DNA of 64,000 nucleotides from Myrica gale (lineage: Eukaryota; Streptophyta; Magnoliopsida; Fagales; Myricaceae). Shown piece by piece: positions 22,424 to 33,681 of this stretch; positions within the stretch are counted from its first letter, which is position 1; every line of letters begins with the position of its first letter. The stretch covers positions 22,283,271 to 22,347,270 of the forward strand of contig OZ005608.1 in the NCBI GenBank assembly GCA_963930655.1, in the 5' to 3' direction. Position numbers and translations under genes: made by a program. The notes under the pieces were generated by a model that was not told the origin of the DNA, made no database searches, and saw only the letters and a list, made by a program, of their open reading frames with translations.

Positions 22424-25400
22424 CTAATCCTTCCGCCCTTCCTTGTTCAACCGACGTGAAGCCAGGCCTTTGGATGAGAGGCCTGGAGTAACGAGCATTG
22501 AAGGTGTCTTCGGTGCCTCCTCATCATCCCAACTGTCCCCCCAACTGTTATCCCATCCATCATTAGTGTCCAACTCTCTTTTTCCCCCACCGGAAACTGG
22601 AAGCCCCATGTCTATCTTTTGAAATTTAAACCCACTGCCTGAGTAATACCTCCGCCTGAGGCTAATGCACATCCAAGCTGATAACAGTATCACTAGTGGG
22701 GCAAAGAAGATAAGTGCAGTAACAGGTCTTCGTTTCAGGAAGCTTATGAATGAGGACTTGGGGGGATTTTCAAACTTCTTCTGAAGAGTGTGTCCAATCA
22801 AATCCCTGAAGTCAAGGCTGCAGTTGCCACTTCCCGCTGTTAAGGTGATCAAACTGTCAGTTCCTTCGTCTATGATAGAAACCTTGACCTGCACCGTTCA
22901 GATATCAAGTCACAACCCACTCTATGAGCCAATGATAATTACTTCTGGGTAATAGCTTTTCCAATATTGATTCAGATGGGTGATCAGCAAGCAAGCTCAT
23001 CAATGCATCCAAGTGAATGAGTTAATTTCAACCTTCGATGATCCAAGAGAAAAATGAATGCCATAAATAATGTCAATGATAAATGGACACACATTTACAA
23101 ATGAAATGCAATCCATAATTACGAAAGCTTGTGTATGTCAGCTGACTATCACCTCTGAAATTTCCAGAATCTAGGCTGGGCAACATACATAAAGGTATGT
23201 AGTTTTTTTTTTTTATATAAGCAAACATAAAGGTATGTAGTGTCTTGTCTTCATGTTCTAAAATGCATACGGAAAACTTAAGGACAAAACAATATTAATT
23301 CCTGATTAAGTAAAGCTCCTCAGACAAGGAAGTTAACATTTATTTGATGTATGCACTTGAACCCCAAGTCATCACTGAGGAGGTGCTGCATCAAGTGCAT
23401 AGATTAGATGATCCAAACCAAATTATGCACATCAAGTTTAAGAGCAGCTAAGGAAATCGAGTAGCCAGTCTTGTCAGATACTTTATATTAAATGAACTAT
23501 CATATGTTGCTTGAAGCAGAGGCAGAAAAACACAGCCATGAATCAAATTCACCCCATATAGCACCACACAGATTAGATGGTCATCCAGAAGAGGGAGAAA
23601 AGAAAAAAAGGAGAAGAGGATGAAGAAAATAGAAAGAGGGTAGTTTGCTTGTAGTTGCAAAATGCCTACATAAAAGAGATGGTGACATAATTCATAGGAG
23701 TAGTGAGAAAAAACCCAGAGCAGAAGGGAAGGGAATTAATTTTTTTCAGATAACGACTATCTACATTTTAATAAGAATAATATTCGGGTTAAGTACCCAT
23801 TTCGTCCCTAGGTTTTGATACCTTTAACAAATAGGTACATAACCCATAATAATATGACATTAATTTAATAATTGGAAACAACAGGTTAACAGGAAGAACT
23901 CCATATAAAGTGCTATAAGCCTCATCCCCAGAACAAGCAACACAAGTGAAAAACAAGTCCTAGAAATACAAAATCACCAATGGTTCCGGTGACAAGTTAT
24001 TTTGTTGTTTTATGGGTGTAATTATGATCATCTTAGTCGATTGTTTCACATTGCTATTGTTTGGTTACATTCTGTGCAGAACTCTTATTGAGGGGCCAAC
24101 ACTATCAACCACCCACATAGAAAGCAAATCCATTTTATTTTCCAAATCTTTGTGATAGAAAACATAATTTTGAATGGACTGAAAAATTGCAGAAATGCAT
24201 ACAGCTAAGGTAGTAAGGCTCTTTATGGTTATTTGCCTAGACATCACAATTCAGGAATAAAGAGTAAAAAAAATTAAAAAAAATCTTGCTCCATGACACA
24301 AACCTGGTAAATATCATACACCAGAATCCCGTTGCTCAACACCCATTGGACTTCTAAACGGCTTGATCCAACATTTTTTTTTTGATAAGTAACGGCTTGA
24401 TCCAATATTAAACGCGATAGAAACCCATTGAACGTGGAAGCTAAATTGCAGCCAACTGAAATTAAAACTACTTGCATAGAAACCCATACGAAAAAAGAAA
24501 GGAACTTGACATATCCCAGATCCATTACTACTTGCAAAATGTTGGTTCTATCTGACTGTCAACTTTCATCTATTTTTATCTGAAAATTGACGATCATAAA
24601 GATGAAAAACCACTATTCCCACTTCTTTGGAGAAATAAAAGTGTGCCAAACAACCTAACACCATATTCATTTGTCCCTTTTTCTTTTCCTCATAAGTACC
24701 TTGCTCTTTTATTTTAGGGAAAATTTAGATTTGCTCACTGGGTTTCTAAAAAAATCTTAAAACTCACTAGGTTTTGACCGTCAGTTCAATAAATCACTCA
24801 GTCCAACTCCATTAGAGTGATTTAACATAAACTTTGTTATGCAATCACAATTTGCCACCTGTCATAAATAAAACCCAGTGAGTTCTATCATTCTAATGGA
24901 GTTCGACAGAGTGATCTATTGTAGTAACAGCCAAAACCTAGTAACTTTTTTTAAACCCAATGAGTTTTTCAAAATCGCATCAAAACCTAGTGAGTGAATA
25001 TGAATGTTTCCTTTATTTTTAAGAACGCAAAAGGCTCATAATCCAGTGTTTTCCTGATTTATACGAATTATGGAGTTTAAAAGCTAGGGAAATAAGGTGT
25101 TAGCATGCTCCATAATGACTAGGAACTCATTAAATGAAAGGTACCTTTGTGTCTTCTTTCTCTTGGATCTGAACTTTTCTTTCCACTAACTGAACAGAAT
25201 CAGGAGCAGATATGGTAACAACGAGAGGACCTTTCCCCTTGTTCTGTATTAAAAGTAACAGATCTGGAGAGTCTGAAGAATTACCAACGCCATTACATTC
25301 AGAATAGTCAACATCAATTTGAAAAAGTCCCAGATAATGTATCTCAGCATGCTACAGCTAGAAATAACACATGTGAACAAGATCTTTGAATACAGAATAC

Positions 25401-26673
25401 ATTCTATGATACTGCACTAATATTTACAGGTGATTATATATCACAACATCTCAGATTGACTTGAATTCACTACAGTGGAAACAGATAGTTCCTCTTAGGA
25501 GCTGAAAAATATATGACTCCCAACAACCCTATCTTGTGCAATGTAAACAATTCTCCAGATTGAAATACTCAAATGCATGCCACTTTTAAAGTCCAATGAC
25601 CAATAAGAGGGTTGAAGAGAGGATTTACTATAACCATGTTTGACAATGGAATTATCGATCCCCCCCCATCTCCAAAACCATGTCCCTTTGATGGGGATAT
25701 ACCAGAGGAAGGAAGGAAGCTTCAAAAGTTCCATCCTCGTACCTGGGTGCCCAAAATATTTCCTCTTAAATTGTTGCATGATTAGTCAGATACTTCCAAT
25801 AGTTGCAAACATTGAATACGTCAGATACTTCCAATAGTACTGTTTAACTAGAAGAGAATGAAGAAATTTGATCACTTCAATTAAAGAAATCCTGCTTATG
25901 ATATATGTGAGTGGATAACATTGAATATCAAACACAAAGAACTAACACCAGCAATATTAGTACTTAAGTTAAAAAAAAAGTATTAGCAATAAAAAAGATC
26001 AGTTACGCAATGTCAACACATACCATTCCCAGGAACTCTCAAACATGCAACCAACTCGTTCTTCTCATCCGTGCACATATTAGATGAATCACATTCTTCA
26101 CCCCGAGAACCATCATTCCTCAAGGGCGTGGAAGAGACCACACTGCCTTCATTGTCCTCTTCCTTAGCCCCATCCTTAGATCCCATTCCATCTCTCAACT
26201 TGTCCTTTTCATCACGGCCCTCCTTCCCTTTTGATTCCTCGCTTGACCCGCCAACACCCTTTTGCACGTCATCAGCTTCCCTCAACTCCGATTGCCCACT
26301 CGAGTTGCTCCTATCAATTCCATTCTCAATAACAACACCCTCCTTTGATCCATCCAATTGATCTTCCTCATCCTTTACCTTGTTAAATTTAGTAGTATTC
26401 AAAACCAAGTTCGACCCACCTGAACTTTTCTCATTCGAACCATCCGTTTCGTACCGGGTTAGAGAAATTTTGGGATCCAAACCAATATTGGCACTTGCGT
26501 TTACCTATATTCAAAATCTATAATCAAACACACACTACGCCACTTAACAATTAGCATTTTCAAATCAAATCAATTATCTTTTCTCCATTGTTTACCTTCA
26601 AATCAGAACGAGAGCAGTCAACGAAAGGTAGTATCACAAAGAGCCCCACCAAAAGGACAAACCTTGAGTCCAT
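22424..26673 (-). CDS. Single-pass membrane protein of unknown function, DUF7356-like
   Basis: Exons (minus): 26673-26596, 26504-26024, 25272-25145, 22888-22424. GT-AG junctions keep frame and give 383 aa. The first exon is mostly a signal peptide (MDSRFVLLVGLFVILPFVDC). Residues about 30-170 are a Ser/Glu/Asp/Lys-rich low-complexity outer region. A small conserved region follows (CTDEKNELVACLRVPGN, SPDLLLLIQNKGKGPLVVTI, VKVSIIDEG), probably a beta-rich domain. One membrane helix is VTALIFFAPLVILLSAW, then a basic stop-transfer RRRYY. The cytosolic tail has the conserved acidic GWDNSWGDSWDDEEAP. I recognise this as a plant family annotated only as transmembrane protein; no activity is known to me. 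Position between a GH9C and an ERF061-like gene resembles Arabidopsis At1g64385 (from memory). The last intron, 2.25 kb, carries a MITE. Confidence 0.85.
24716..25015. mobile_element. MITE-like element inside intron 3 of the membrane-protein gene
   Basis: Imperfect long inverted arms: left AGGGAAAATTTAGATTTGCTC..CACTGGGTTT, right AAACCTAGTGAGTGAATATG..TTTCCT, with an inner pair ACTCCATTAGAGTGAT against ATTCTAATGGAGTTCG. About 300 bp, non-coding. It is intronic, so it need not disturb the protein. Confidence 0.6.
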
Positions 26674-27222
26674 ATTCCCAGACAAACCCACTTGTTTGCG
26701 TTACAAGTGGACCCTATTGTCATGGAAACTGAAGGAGAAAGGCCAAACACAACATGTATCGAATGGGTTTTTGGAGGGGAGGGAACCGAAAAGAAATGCT
26801 CGATGGTTTGAAAACAAAAATAGATCAAGTGTGATACTGACCTGGAAGAAGACGACATCTCTGTGCTCATTTTCTGAGCATTGTTCAAATCTAACAAGCC
26901 CTGGTTCTCACAGAGCTAGGCATAGCTTGTGGTGGAAACCTCTAGTTAAAGAAAAACACGTCAATACTAATTATCAGTTAATATCTAGATTCATTTAATT
27001 TGAGTGGTTTAATAGTGACATTTTTTGATAGCCATATATACTTATGTATCTTGTTTGTGGTCTTTATTTCAATAGAAGGACATTTTTAAGATATAATCTC
27101 ATGGACTCTCAGCAAAATAATGAAAATTAAGAGACAATTTTTTAAAAAAATTACACTACTAGCAGACTAATTAGTCTTATTATTAATAAGAAGATTTAAA
27201 AATTACAGCTGAAATTTTAAAA
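26674..27222. other. Upstream region of the membrane-protein gene
   Basis: 5' leader and promoter of the minus-strand gene starting at 26673. Short frames at 26588-26998 overlap exon 1 on the other strand and show no domain. No clear TATA box was fixed. Confidence 0.4.
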
Positions 27223-27456
27223 AGGGATAAATGCAAAATCAGTCTATGTGCGATAAACAAGAATCGATTTATTCCCTTTGATATTAAAAGTATCGATTTA
27301 GTCTCTGTAATTTCAGAAATGGATAAAATCATTCTATGATGGAGGACCAATAACAAACGAAAATATAATCACATAGACTAAATCGATGTTTTTCATATCA
27401 CAGGGACTAAATCGATTTTTGCGTATAGCACAGGGACCAATTTTGCATTCATCCCT
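27223..27456. mobile_element. Long-inverted-repeat MITE, family A copy 2
   Basis: Terminal arms AGGGATAAATGCAAAATC and ATTTTGCATTCATCCCT, with inner arms such as AATCGATTTA against TAAATCGATTTTTGCG. About 234 bp, non-coding. Very similar in organisation and sequence (GATGGAGGACCAATAACAAA) to the copy 500 bp downstream. Confidence 0.8.
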
Positions 27457-27950
27457 TTTAAAAAAATTGTCTATTCTTCTAAAATTAACAAATCACTACT
27501 TGGTTGAGGCCACTTTTACAAAATTACTGTATCTTCAAATAAAATAAAAATTATTAATTATAACAATGAAGATCTGATATTTAACTTGTCAAGTCATTAA
27601 TTTTAATTAAAAATCTAGAAAAAACAAATGTGACTGATTTTGCAAACCTCTTCTATTATTAAAATTCCCGATTATTTTTTTCCTCTAACAAACAAAATCC
27701 TGGCTTGTTGCCATTGCTGCAAATTATACGTTTCGTGAGTCTCTCTTTTCAAGTTAATGTTCTGAATTTGAATGCAGTATCTCCCAGACGTTTACTCCTT
27801 CAACACTACAACTACATATTCTGACACCTGACGGGGATAGATGTTAATTCTGAAACCCAAGCAAGGTATATACTCAACCTCATTGGACCGCATAGAATAA
27901 AGAAGAATGCTTCTCAATCACTGTTCTAAAAGTTTCCAATCAATCTTAAA

Positions 27951-28187
27951 AGGGATAAATGCAAAATTGATCTCTGTGCTGTACGCAAAAATCGATTTAG
28001 TCCATGTGATATGAAAATCATCGATTAGTCCCTGTGATTTCAGAAAGTGATAAAAATCAGTCCCTGATGGAGGACCAATAACAAACGAAAATAAAATCAC
28101 AGGGACTATATAGATGATTTTCATATCACATGGACTAAAACGATTTTTGCGTATAGCATAGGGACTGATTTTGCATTTATCACATCT
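27951..28187. mobile_element. Long-inverted-repeat MITE, family A copy 3
   Basis: Starts AGGGATAAATGCAAAATTG and ends GATTTTGCATTTATCACATCT. It shares GATGGAGGACCAATAACAAA and the GCGTATAGCA string with copy 2 in the same orientation. Non-coding. The better-preserved inner arms (CATCGATTAGTCC, GGACTATATAGATG) suggest a fairly recent insertion. Confidence 0.8.
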
Positions 28188-28272
28188 TAAAAATATGTTT
28201 TTTTACTCATAAACTATAATTATGTTATTTTTTTTTGCCCTATACACTGTTCGGACGTCTGTTTATCATATT

Positions 28273-28457
28273 AAGGCTGCGTTTGTCACTAAAATTTTAC
28301 CCAAAATTTTATCTATCTCCTAATAAAATACTCCAATATAATCTCTCTCTCTTCCATCAAAAAATATAAAATATTACAAAAACTATAAAATATTACCTCT
28401 CTCTTCACTTTTTCACTAAACCCAATACCAAAAATTTTACCACACAAACCCACCCTA
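28273..28457. mobile_element. MITE-like element, family E copy 1
   Basis: Starts GGCTGCGTTTGTCACTAAAA, ends ACCACACAAACCCACCCT. The interior has CTCTCTCTTCCATCA and CACTAAACCCAATACC. The reverse complement of 33492-33681 matches it closely in the same order. About 185 bp, AT-rich, non-coding. Confidence 0.7.
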
Positions 28458-28939
28458 AATCGGTCCAATTTTATTAAAATCACACTTTCATTATTTTTTC
28501 TCAAACTTTTTTAAAAAAAAAAATCAAACGTTTTAGTTAAATAATAAAAATAAGTTGATAAAGAGGCATTAAATTCATATAAATCACTTAAGAGTAAATG
28601 CGTCCAATAAATCCAACGACTAACCAGTGCTATTTGGATGATAACCCATTCATGCTGCACATGCACCAAAATCACTTATATAGCCGCTCAAAAAGGAAAC
28701 TTGAATTCTTATTATTTATTTTTCTAAGTTCAGCATTTTCAGAGACTTTAATCTCTTGCATTAAATTCGGTCACAGTAAGAAATCACATAAAGACACGAG
28801 AAGAGAGAGACATTGCGGAACAGTTCCCGTGAAATCTACTCCAATCGACCAATTCTTGAATGGTTTGGCCAAACCTAAGCAAAAAAAATTAGGGATATGT
28901 TGGTTTTGTAAATTATTGTAAGATTCGAATTCTAAAATG

Positions 28940-29342
28940 ATCATGTTCGGCGAATAATAGAAATTTTTTAGGATTCGGCAGGGCCTGCCCCTGCAACATG
29001 TCAGTAGCGCCTGCTCACGGGGTACTTCTTCTTTTCGTATTTTTTGCTTTCTTCTTCTTTTTTGTTTGTGTTTTAACCGCATGTCAGTAGCACCTGCAGC
29101 TGCTTTTGTTGACTTGTTTTATCATTTTGTACTTTTTGCTTTTTTATTATTAACTTTTAAATATTTAAATTTTAATAAAAAGTTAATAAAATCGAAATTA
29201 AAAAAATAATAATTTTAAACATCATCATTACTTTTTTACACACCATCAATCTCAACACAAACATCAATATAACTCTAATATCACCTAAAAATTCACAAAA
29301 CACTCTGAATCCTACAAAAATTCTCAAACCGAACATCACCCT
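28940..29342. mobile_element. Small inverted-repeat element, family B copy 3
   Basis: Starts GATCATGTTCGG and ends CCGAACATCACCCTAG. It has an internal direct repeat (CATGTCAGTAGCGCCTGC at about 28998 and CATGTCAGTAGCACCTGC at about 29080). The right half is the reverse complement of the left half of the copy at 15676. About 400 bp, no coding capacity. Confidence 0.7.
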
Positions 29343-31172
29343 AGCTATATATGAAAAGAAAACCTTTGGCCAAACCTTGAGGGCTCAAGCCATAGTTTAT
29401 TGTGAGAGTCAAGAGCCATTCAGATTACATTTCATAGTTTTCTCTTTTCTATTCTCAGATTCCAATGCCCACCTAGCTCATGAACAGGATGTGAACTCTT
29501 GGAAAAGATCTGTTTGATAAGTTTAAAGATGACCCTTCCAGTCGTTACTGTTGAGTCACGAAGATTAACTTTCGCCCCTGCTCGATGGGTGGACCTTTTA
29601 ATCAAGCTCGCTTCTACCTTTGCACTTGAGGGTGAGTTTGTGTCTAGCTCGAGGAAACTTTTACAGGTAGTCAAGAATGACAAAGATTTTAAAATTCAAG
29701 TGAAAAAGAAAGTCAAAACAAACCAATTAGAATTAGGCTCATGGTCATTTGAAATGTGTATTGTCTATAAAAAAAAAAGGATCTTTTAATTGAGAAAGAT
29801 ACATAATGCTCTGAGAAACTCCTAGTTAGAAGTCATATTTGGAAATGCAGTTTCGCCCCGGAAGGGAGCATGAACGGAATTACATATTCTGGTGGATATG
29901 AGATGTTATTTGATTCAATCGAATTACATTTTGAGAGCTATAAAAGTTCAGACAACGCATCTACACAAAGAAGTTGCGTTTCTCCACAAAAGAACATGCT
30001 GGCTTCTGAACTTGGGCTTGTCGTAGGTAATGTTGATATGTTCTGATCCCAAAGAGATAGGGCTTAAGATCGCTGACACCGTGAAGCAAACATCTTTCGA
30101 GGGAGCGGCTGTGCTCCATGCCCTTAAAAGTTTCTCTCAACAAGGCCATGGGCTTTTTAAGCCCCGTGTCTTCCTTTGCTTATATCCTGGCCCGGGTAAC
30201 TCATCTCCTACTTCGAAGACCTGAACCCAATTGAACGAAAAGAGATCAACAATCTATAGAAAGCCACGTTTAGACAAAGCTTATAGCGAAGTTTCACCTA
30301 ATAGAACAATCTAGACAACCCTCGTGCGAAGTAAATATATTGTTTGGATCTTTAAGGAATGCTCTTACTGACACGTAGCGCATGGCGATTGACTTAATGT
30401 AACCGGAGAAAACGACGTGCTTTTATCCCAAGTGGCCGAATCACGTAACCTTAATTATCTCAACGAACTCCCGCCTAACACCTCTCAATCAGATTGAGCA
30501 CCTCAGACACGACCATGTGTCGGCGGTGCTCCAAAGTCAACTTGCCCCCATTTCAGGGGTGTGGTAGGAGCTCGAGTTTTGAACAAGTCTTAAAACCTTT
30601 TTAAGGGAATCTAAATTCACAATCGAAGCCACCTCACACTTCACAGGAAGGTGGCTATGTCTCAAAATCATAGACGAGCAGGCCGATAACTCGATCACCC
30701 TAAAGTCCATTCTGTGTCTTAAAAGATTGTACTAAGCTTTATATAAAACAGATTAGAATCGGAAGAGGTGGGGTCAGAGAAATTCATTTTCTGATAGTAC
30801 CAAAACCGATTGACGTGATTCGAACGTACCTTTCGTGAGAAGTATAATATTGAAGAATTCCAAGCTGACCAAAGTCTAGAGACAGCTCATTCCGGTGAAG
30901 AAAGGGTACCTCGATGAGACCCATTATCCTGTATGTAGTCTAATCTGACCATTTTGTTCGTAAATATATACTGGGATAGATCACTGAGATATTCCAAATT
31001 TTGAGCCTCCAAGTTGGAGTACGAGATAAATTGGTTCTCTCTTCTTAACCCACATGGACATGGCAGCTTTTGGTACCACTTATTCAATCATCGAGACATC
31101 CTAAGGCGAAAGAAACCTTCTGATAGGCCCAAATGAATGCCGAAAACACCAACTTATCAGGGTCGCTCTAAC
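29343..31172. other. Unassigned DNA left of a copia fragment
   Basis: Moderate-complexity sequence with short frames (29499-29789, 30030-30224) that show no domain I recognise. Higher complexity than the flanking AT-rich repeats suggests old inserted or once-coding DNA, but nothing can be assigned. Confidence 0.3.
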
Positions 31173-31398
31173 TGTAGGACCAGGAATAGAATGACATTGC
31201 GGCCTACACATGATTAGGCTAGACTTCTCTTCTACTTTATACAAAGAACCTTATTAGAGCTAACTTCTAGATTCTTCTAATTGCTTAGCTGTTAAGTGAA
31301 GTTGTTAAGTCTCTTATTTAGTTACTGAGCATAAACTCTATTTTTCCTGTTTTTACTGGTATATAACATCAAGTCTCTTCTTGTAGACAACAACGATT

Positions 31399-31505
31399 AT
31401 TGAATTCTATACAGAGCATTCTTGCTCTCAAATTACACTCTGTTGATTGAATTCTATACAGAGCATTCTTGCTCTCAAATTACACTCTGTTGATTGAATT
31501 CTATA
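31399..31505 (+). repeat. 47-bp tandem duplication at the LTR end
   Basis: The unit starting ATTGAATTCTATACAGAGC repeats exactly at 31399 and 31446, and a third partial copy begins at 31493 (ATTGAATTCTATA), directly before the primer-binding site. It contains GAGCATTCTTGCTCTC, itself a short inverted repeat. Confidence 0.9.
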
Positions 31506-31609
31506 TGGTATTAGAGGAAATATTGCTCCTTTTCTTGCTCCGCCTACACTCTATTTCTATTCTCTAAGTTTTCTATGTGATATAATTCAAAATCTCATCG
31601 TCGATTTCA

Positions 31610-31957
31610 ATGGCCAATCCTGACGAAGATGTCTCAAGAAGTGAGTATGCTGGTCAAGCCATTGATGGTGTCTTTACAATCACTTCAGGTGATACGTCCA
31701 GTAATCCAATCGTTTCTCCATTGTTAAATGAAAAGAAATACTATTCCTGGAGCCGAGCGATGCTTATGGCGATCGGAGCTCGGAATAAATTCTGTTTTCT
31801 TGATGGAAGCATTAAGCGGCCGAACCCTACTGATGCCAATTTCAGCAATTGGTATCGTTGCAATCTCATGGTTTCATCGTGGATTTGTGCATTTGTTTCT
31901 CCTGAGATTGCGCAAGTCATCCTCTATATAAACTCAGCCGAGAAGAATCTATTTTGA
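31610..31957 (+). pseudogene. copia gag N-terminal fragment
   Basis: 115 codons starting MANPDEDVSR. Contains the copia gag motifs SNPIVSPLLNEKKYYSWSRA, FLDGSIKRP and WYRCNLMVSSWI, ending after VILYINSAEK, where a full gag would continue with the WxELxxRF region. Truncation is abrupt at 31957. No zinc knuckle, protease or integrase follows. Confidence 0.85.
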
Positions 31958-33491
31958 TACTTCTTTGTTTTCGAAAATTTATTGCTTTTTTATTTTCACA
32001 TGTTTCGGATAATTGATGCTGGACAACCCATGCACAGAGGGGGAGGGTTTTTTTTTTAATAATCAAATTTGATTATTTTCGTTGGTCTGAACTCTAATAA
32101 AAGATGACTAATCAAAGCAAGCCGAACAAGAGTTATTGATTTTCTAACGTAAAAAGCTTAGAGAAGAAACGAGAAACTTATCCAAAATTCAATACGCAAC
32201 GATCGACACCAGCCATGTGTTCAGATGTGGTGTTTGGAAACCGGGCTATGTTCGTGAGACAGAAGAACCATATCCTGTAAAGCTCAGGGCTTCCCAATAA
32301 TACGGGGGGACCTTCCTGTACCGACTCACCTACCCCTTGACAGATCACCTCCACATGGGCCCAAAACCCACGTGAGACGCTAACTGGGCCCATGCCCCTG
32401 CTGGTCAGCATGAGGCCATTGTTCTTCATGACGTCACGGTGACATCACACTAGAAAAAGCATCGAGGAGCCATGGGAGATGTTTGGGAGCCAAAAGGTTG
32501 GGCTCCCAAAATTTTGGACTCAATAAAATAATACCTCAAAAAATTTTCTCTTCTCATCAAATCATCATTTTCACTCCAAATAAATATAAAAAAAATTCAT
32601 TCAAATTATCTCTCTTTTCACCTTTTCACAAACTCCAACACCCCAACATTTTTACAATCAAACGTCACCGTGGTCTTCGAAGTCTGAAAAAAGAAAGGGG
32701 ATCAGGTAATGAAGTCGACGACGCCGTTTTTCCCTCGTTCGCAGTTGTCCTGGCTCCTGGCCTGCCCGATAAAGCCTTTCCCCCCCCCCCCCCCCCGGGA
32801 AAAGGAACAAAATCCACGAGATATTCGAATTCGTACTTAGCAGCGAGATAATTGATAACATCACAGATGGGGGCATGGATCCGTGAGGCAAAAGAAGAAA
32901 GGGTGTGACGTGTCGGCTTCAGGAGCGAGGACCACAAAATAGTCGGCGTCAGATTGATTGCTCTTGTGCGACCAAGTCCGCATACTGCCAAAAGAGACCT
33001 TTTTGGTGCGACACCGCGTAATAGCCTCCAATGAGACTCAGCCAGACAGAAGGGAAAATTCTGTTTCAAGTGATTAAAAATAGACAATATAAATTAAAGA
33101 GGGATGATATTGAAATAAAAAATTCTCATACAAAAATAATAATTTTTTTCCCAATAGCTATTTCATTTTCTGATTTTATTTTATTTAAAAAACGAAGCTA
33201 AACTTGATTAATTAATAATAGCAAAAAAGGGGACGAAAGGAGAGCCTACTAAGCGCCTGCCTATACATTTGACTCCTGATGAAATTGTTAGGTTTGTTCA
33301 CATGCAAAACCAGAGAAGCTCTTTGGGCCACACCATTGAAGATGAGTATCCCCATCCATTCTCTACGGCATTGCATAAGGTACAATTATTTTAATAGTAG
33401 CAGTTGGTTTCACAATGAGTAGTTGCTATTATGCCACATTATCAATCCGCGTGAGAAGTAAGATATGTGTTTACAAAATTTTAAAAACACA
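31958..33491. other. Repeat-rich intergenic DNA
   Basis: Contains an AT-rich segment at about 32500-32660 resembling the family E MITEs, and a 17-base poly-C run at 32780-32796. Short frames on both strands (32483-32851, 32665-33087) cross the poly-C run and have no recognisable domain. No gene supported. Confidence 0.4.
32780..32796 (+). repeat. Poly-C tract (17 C)
   Basis: Uninterrupted run of C flanked by TTT and GGG. Length is likely unstable and a possible sequencing or assembly weak point. Confidence 0.9.
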
Positions 33492-33681
33492 GCTTAGTGT
33501 GGGTTTGTTTTGTAAAATTTTAGGTATTGGGTTTAGTGAAAAAATGAAGAGAAGTAATTTTTTACATTTTTTTGTAGCGAAAAGTAATGATTTGATAAGG
33601 AAGAGAGAGATTATATTGTAATATTTTATTGTGTTAAAATTTTAGAGAGTGTAAAATTTTAGAACACAAACGCAACCTTAG
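33492..33681. mobile_element. MITE-like element, family E copy 2
   Basis: Starts GTGTGGGTTTGTTTTGTAAA and ends ACACAAACGCAACCTTAG. It is the reverse orientation of the copy at 28273, sharing GGTATTGGGTTTAGTGAAAA and GGAAGAGAGAGATTATATTG. Non-coding. Confidence 0.7.

Larger units (their letters stand above)
31173..31957 (+). mobile_element. 5' fragment of a second copia retrotransposon
   Basis: Begins TGTAGGACC, contains a TATATAA-like box (about 31363), and ends in a primer-binding-site-like TGGTATTAGAGG at 31506-31517, the copia form complementary to initiator tRNA-Met. A gag N-terminus starts at the ATG at 31610. The rest of gag and all of pol are missing, so this is a truncated copy. The LTR's right end carries a 47-bp duplication (separate entry). 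Orientation is opposite to the element at 1-2735, and the LTR sequence differs, so it is another family. Confidence 0.8.
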
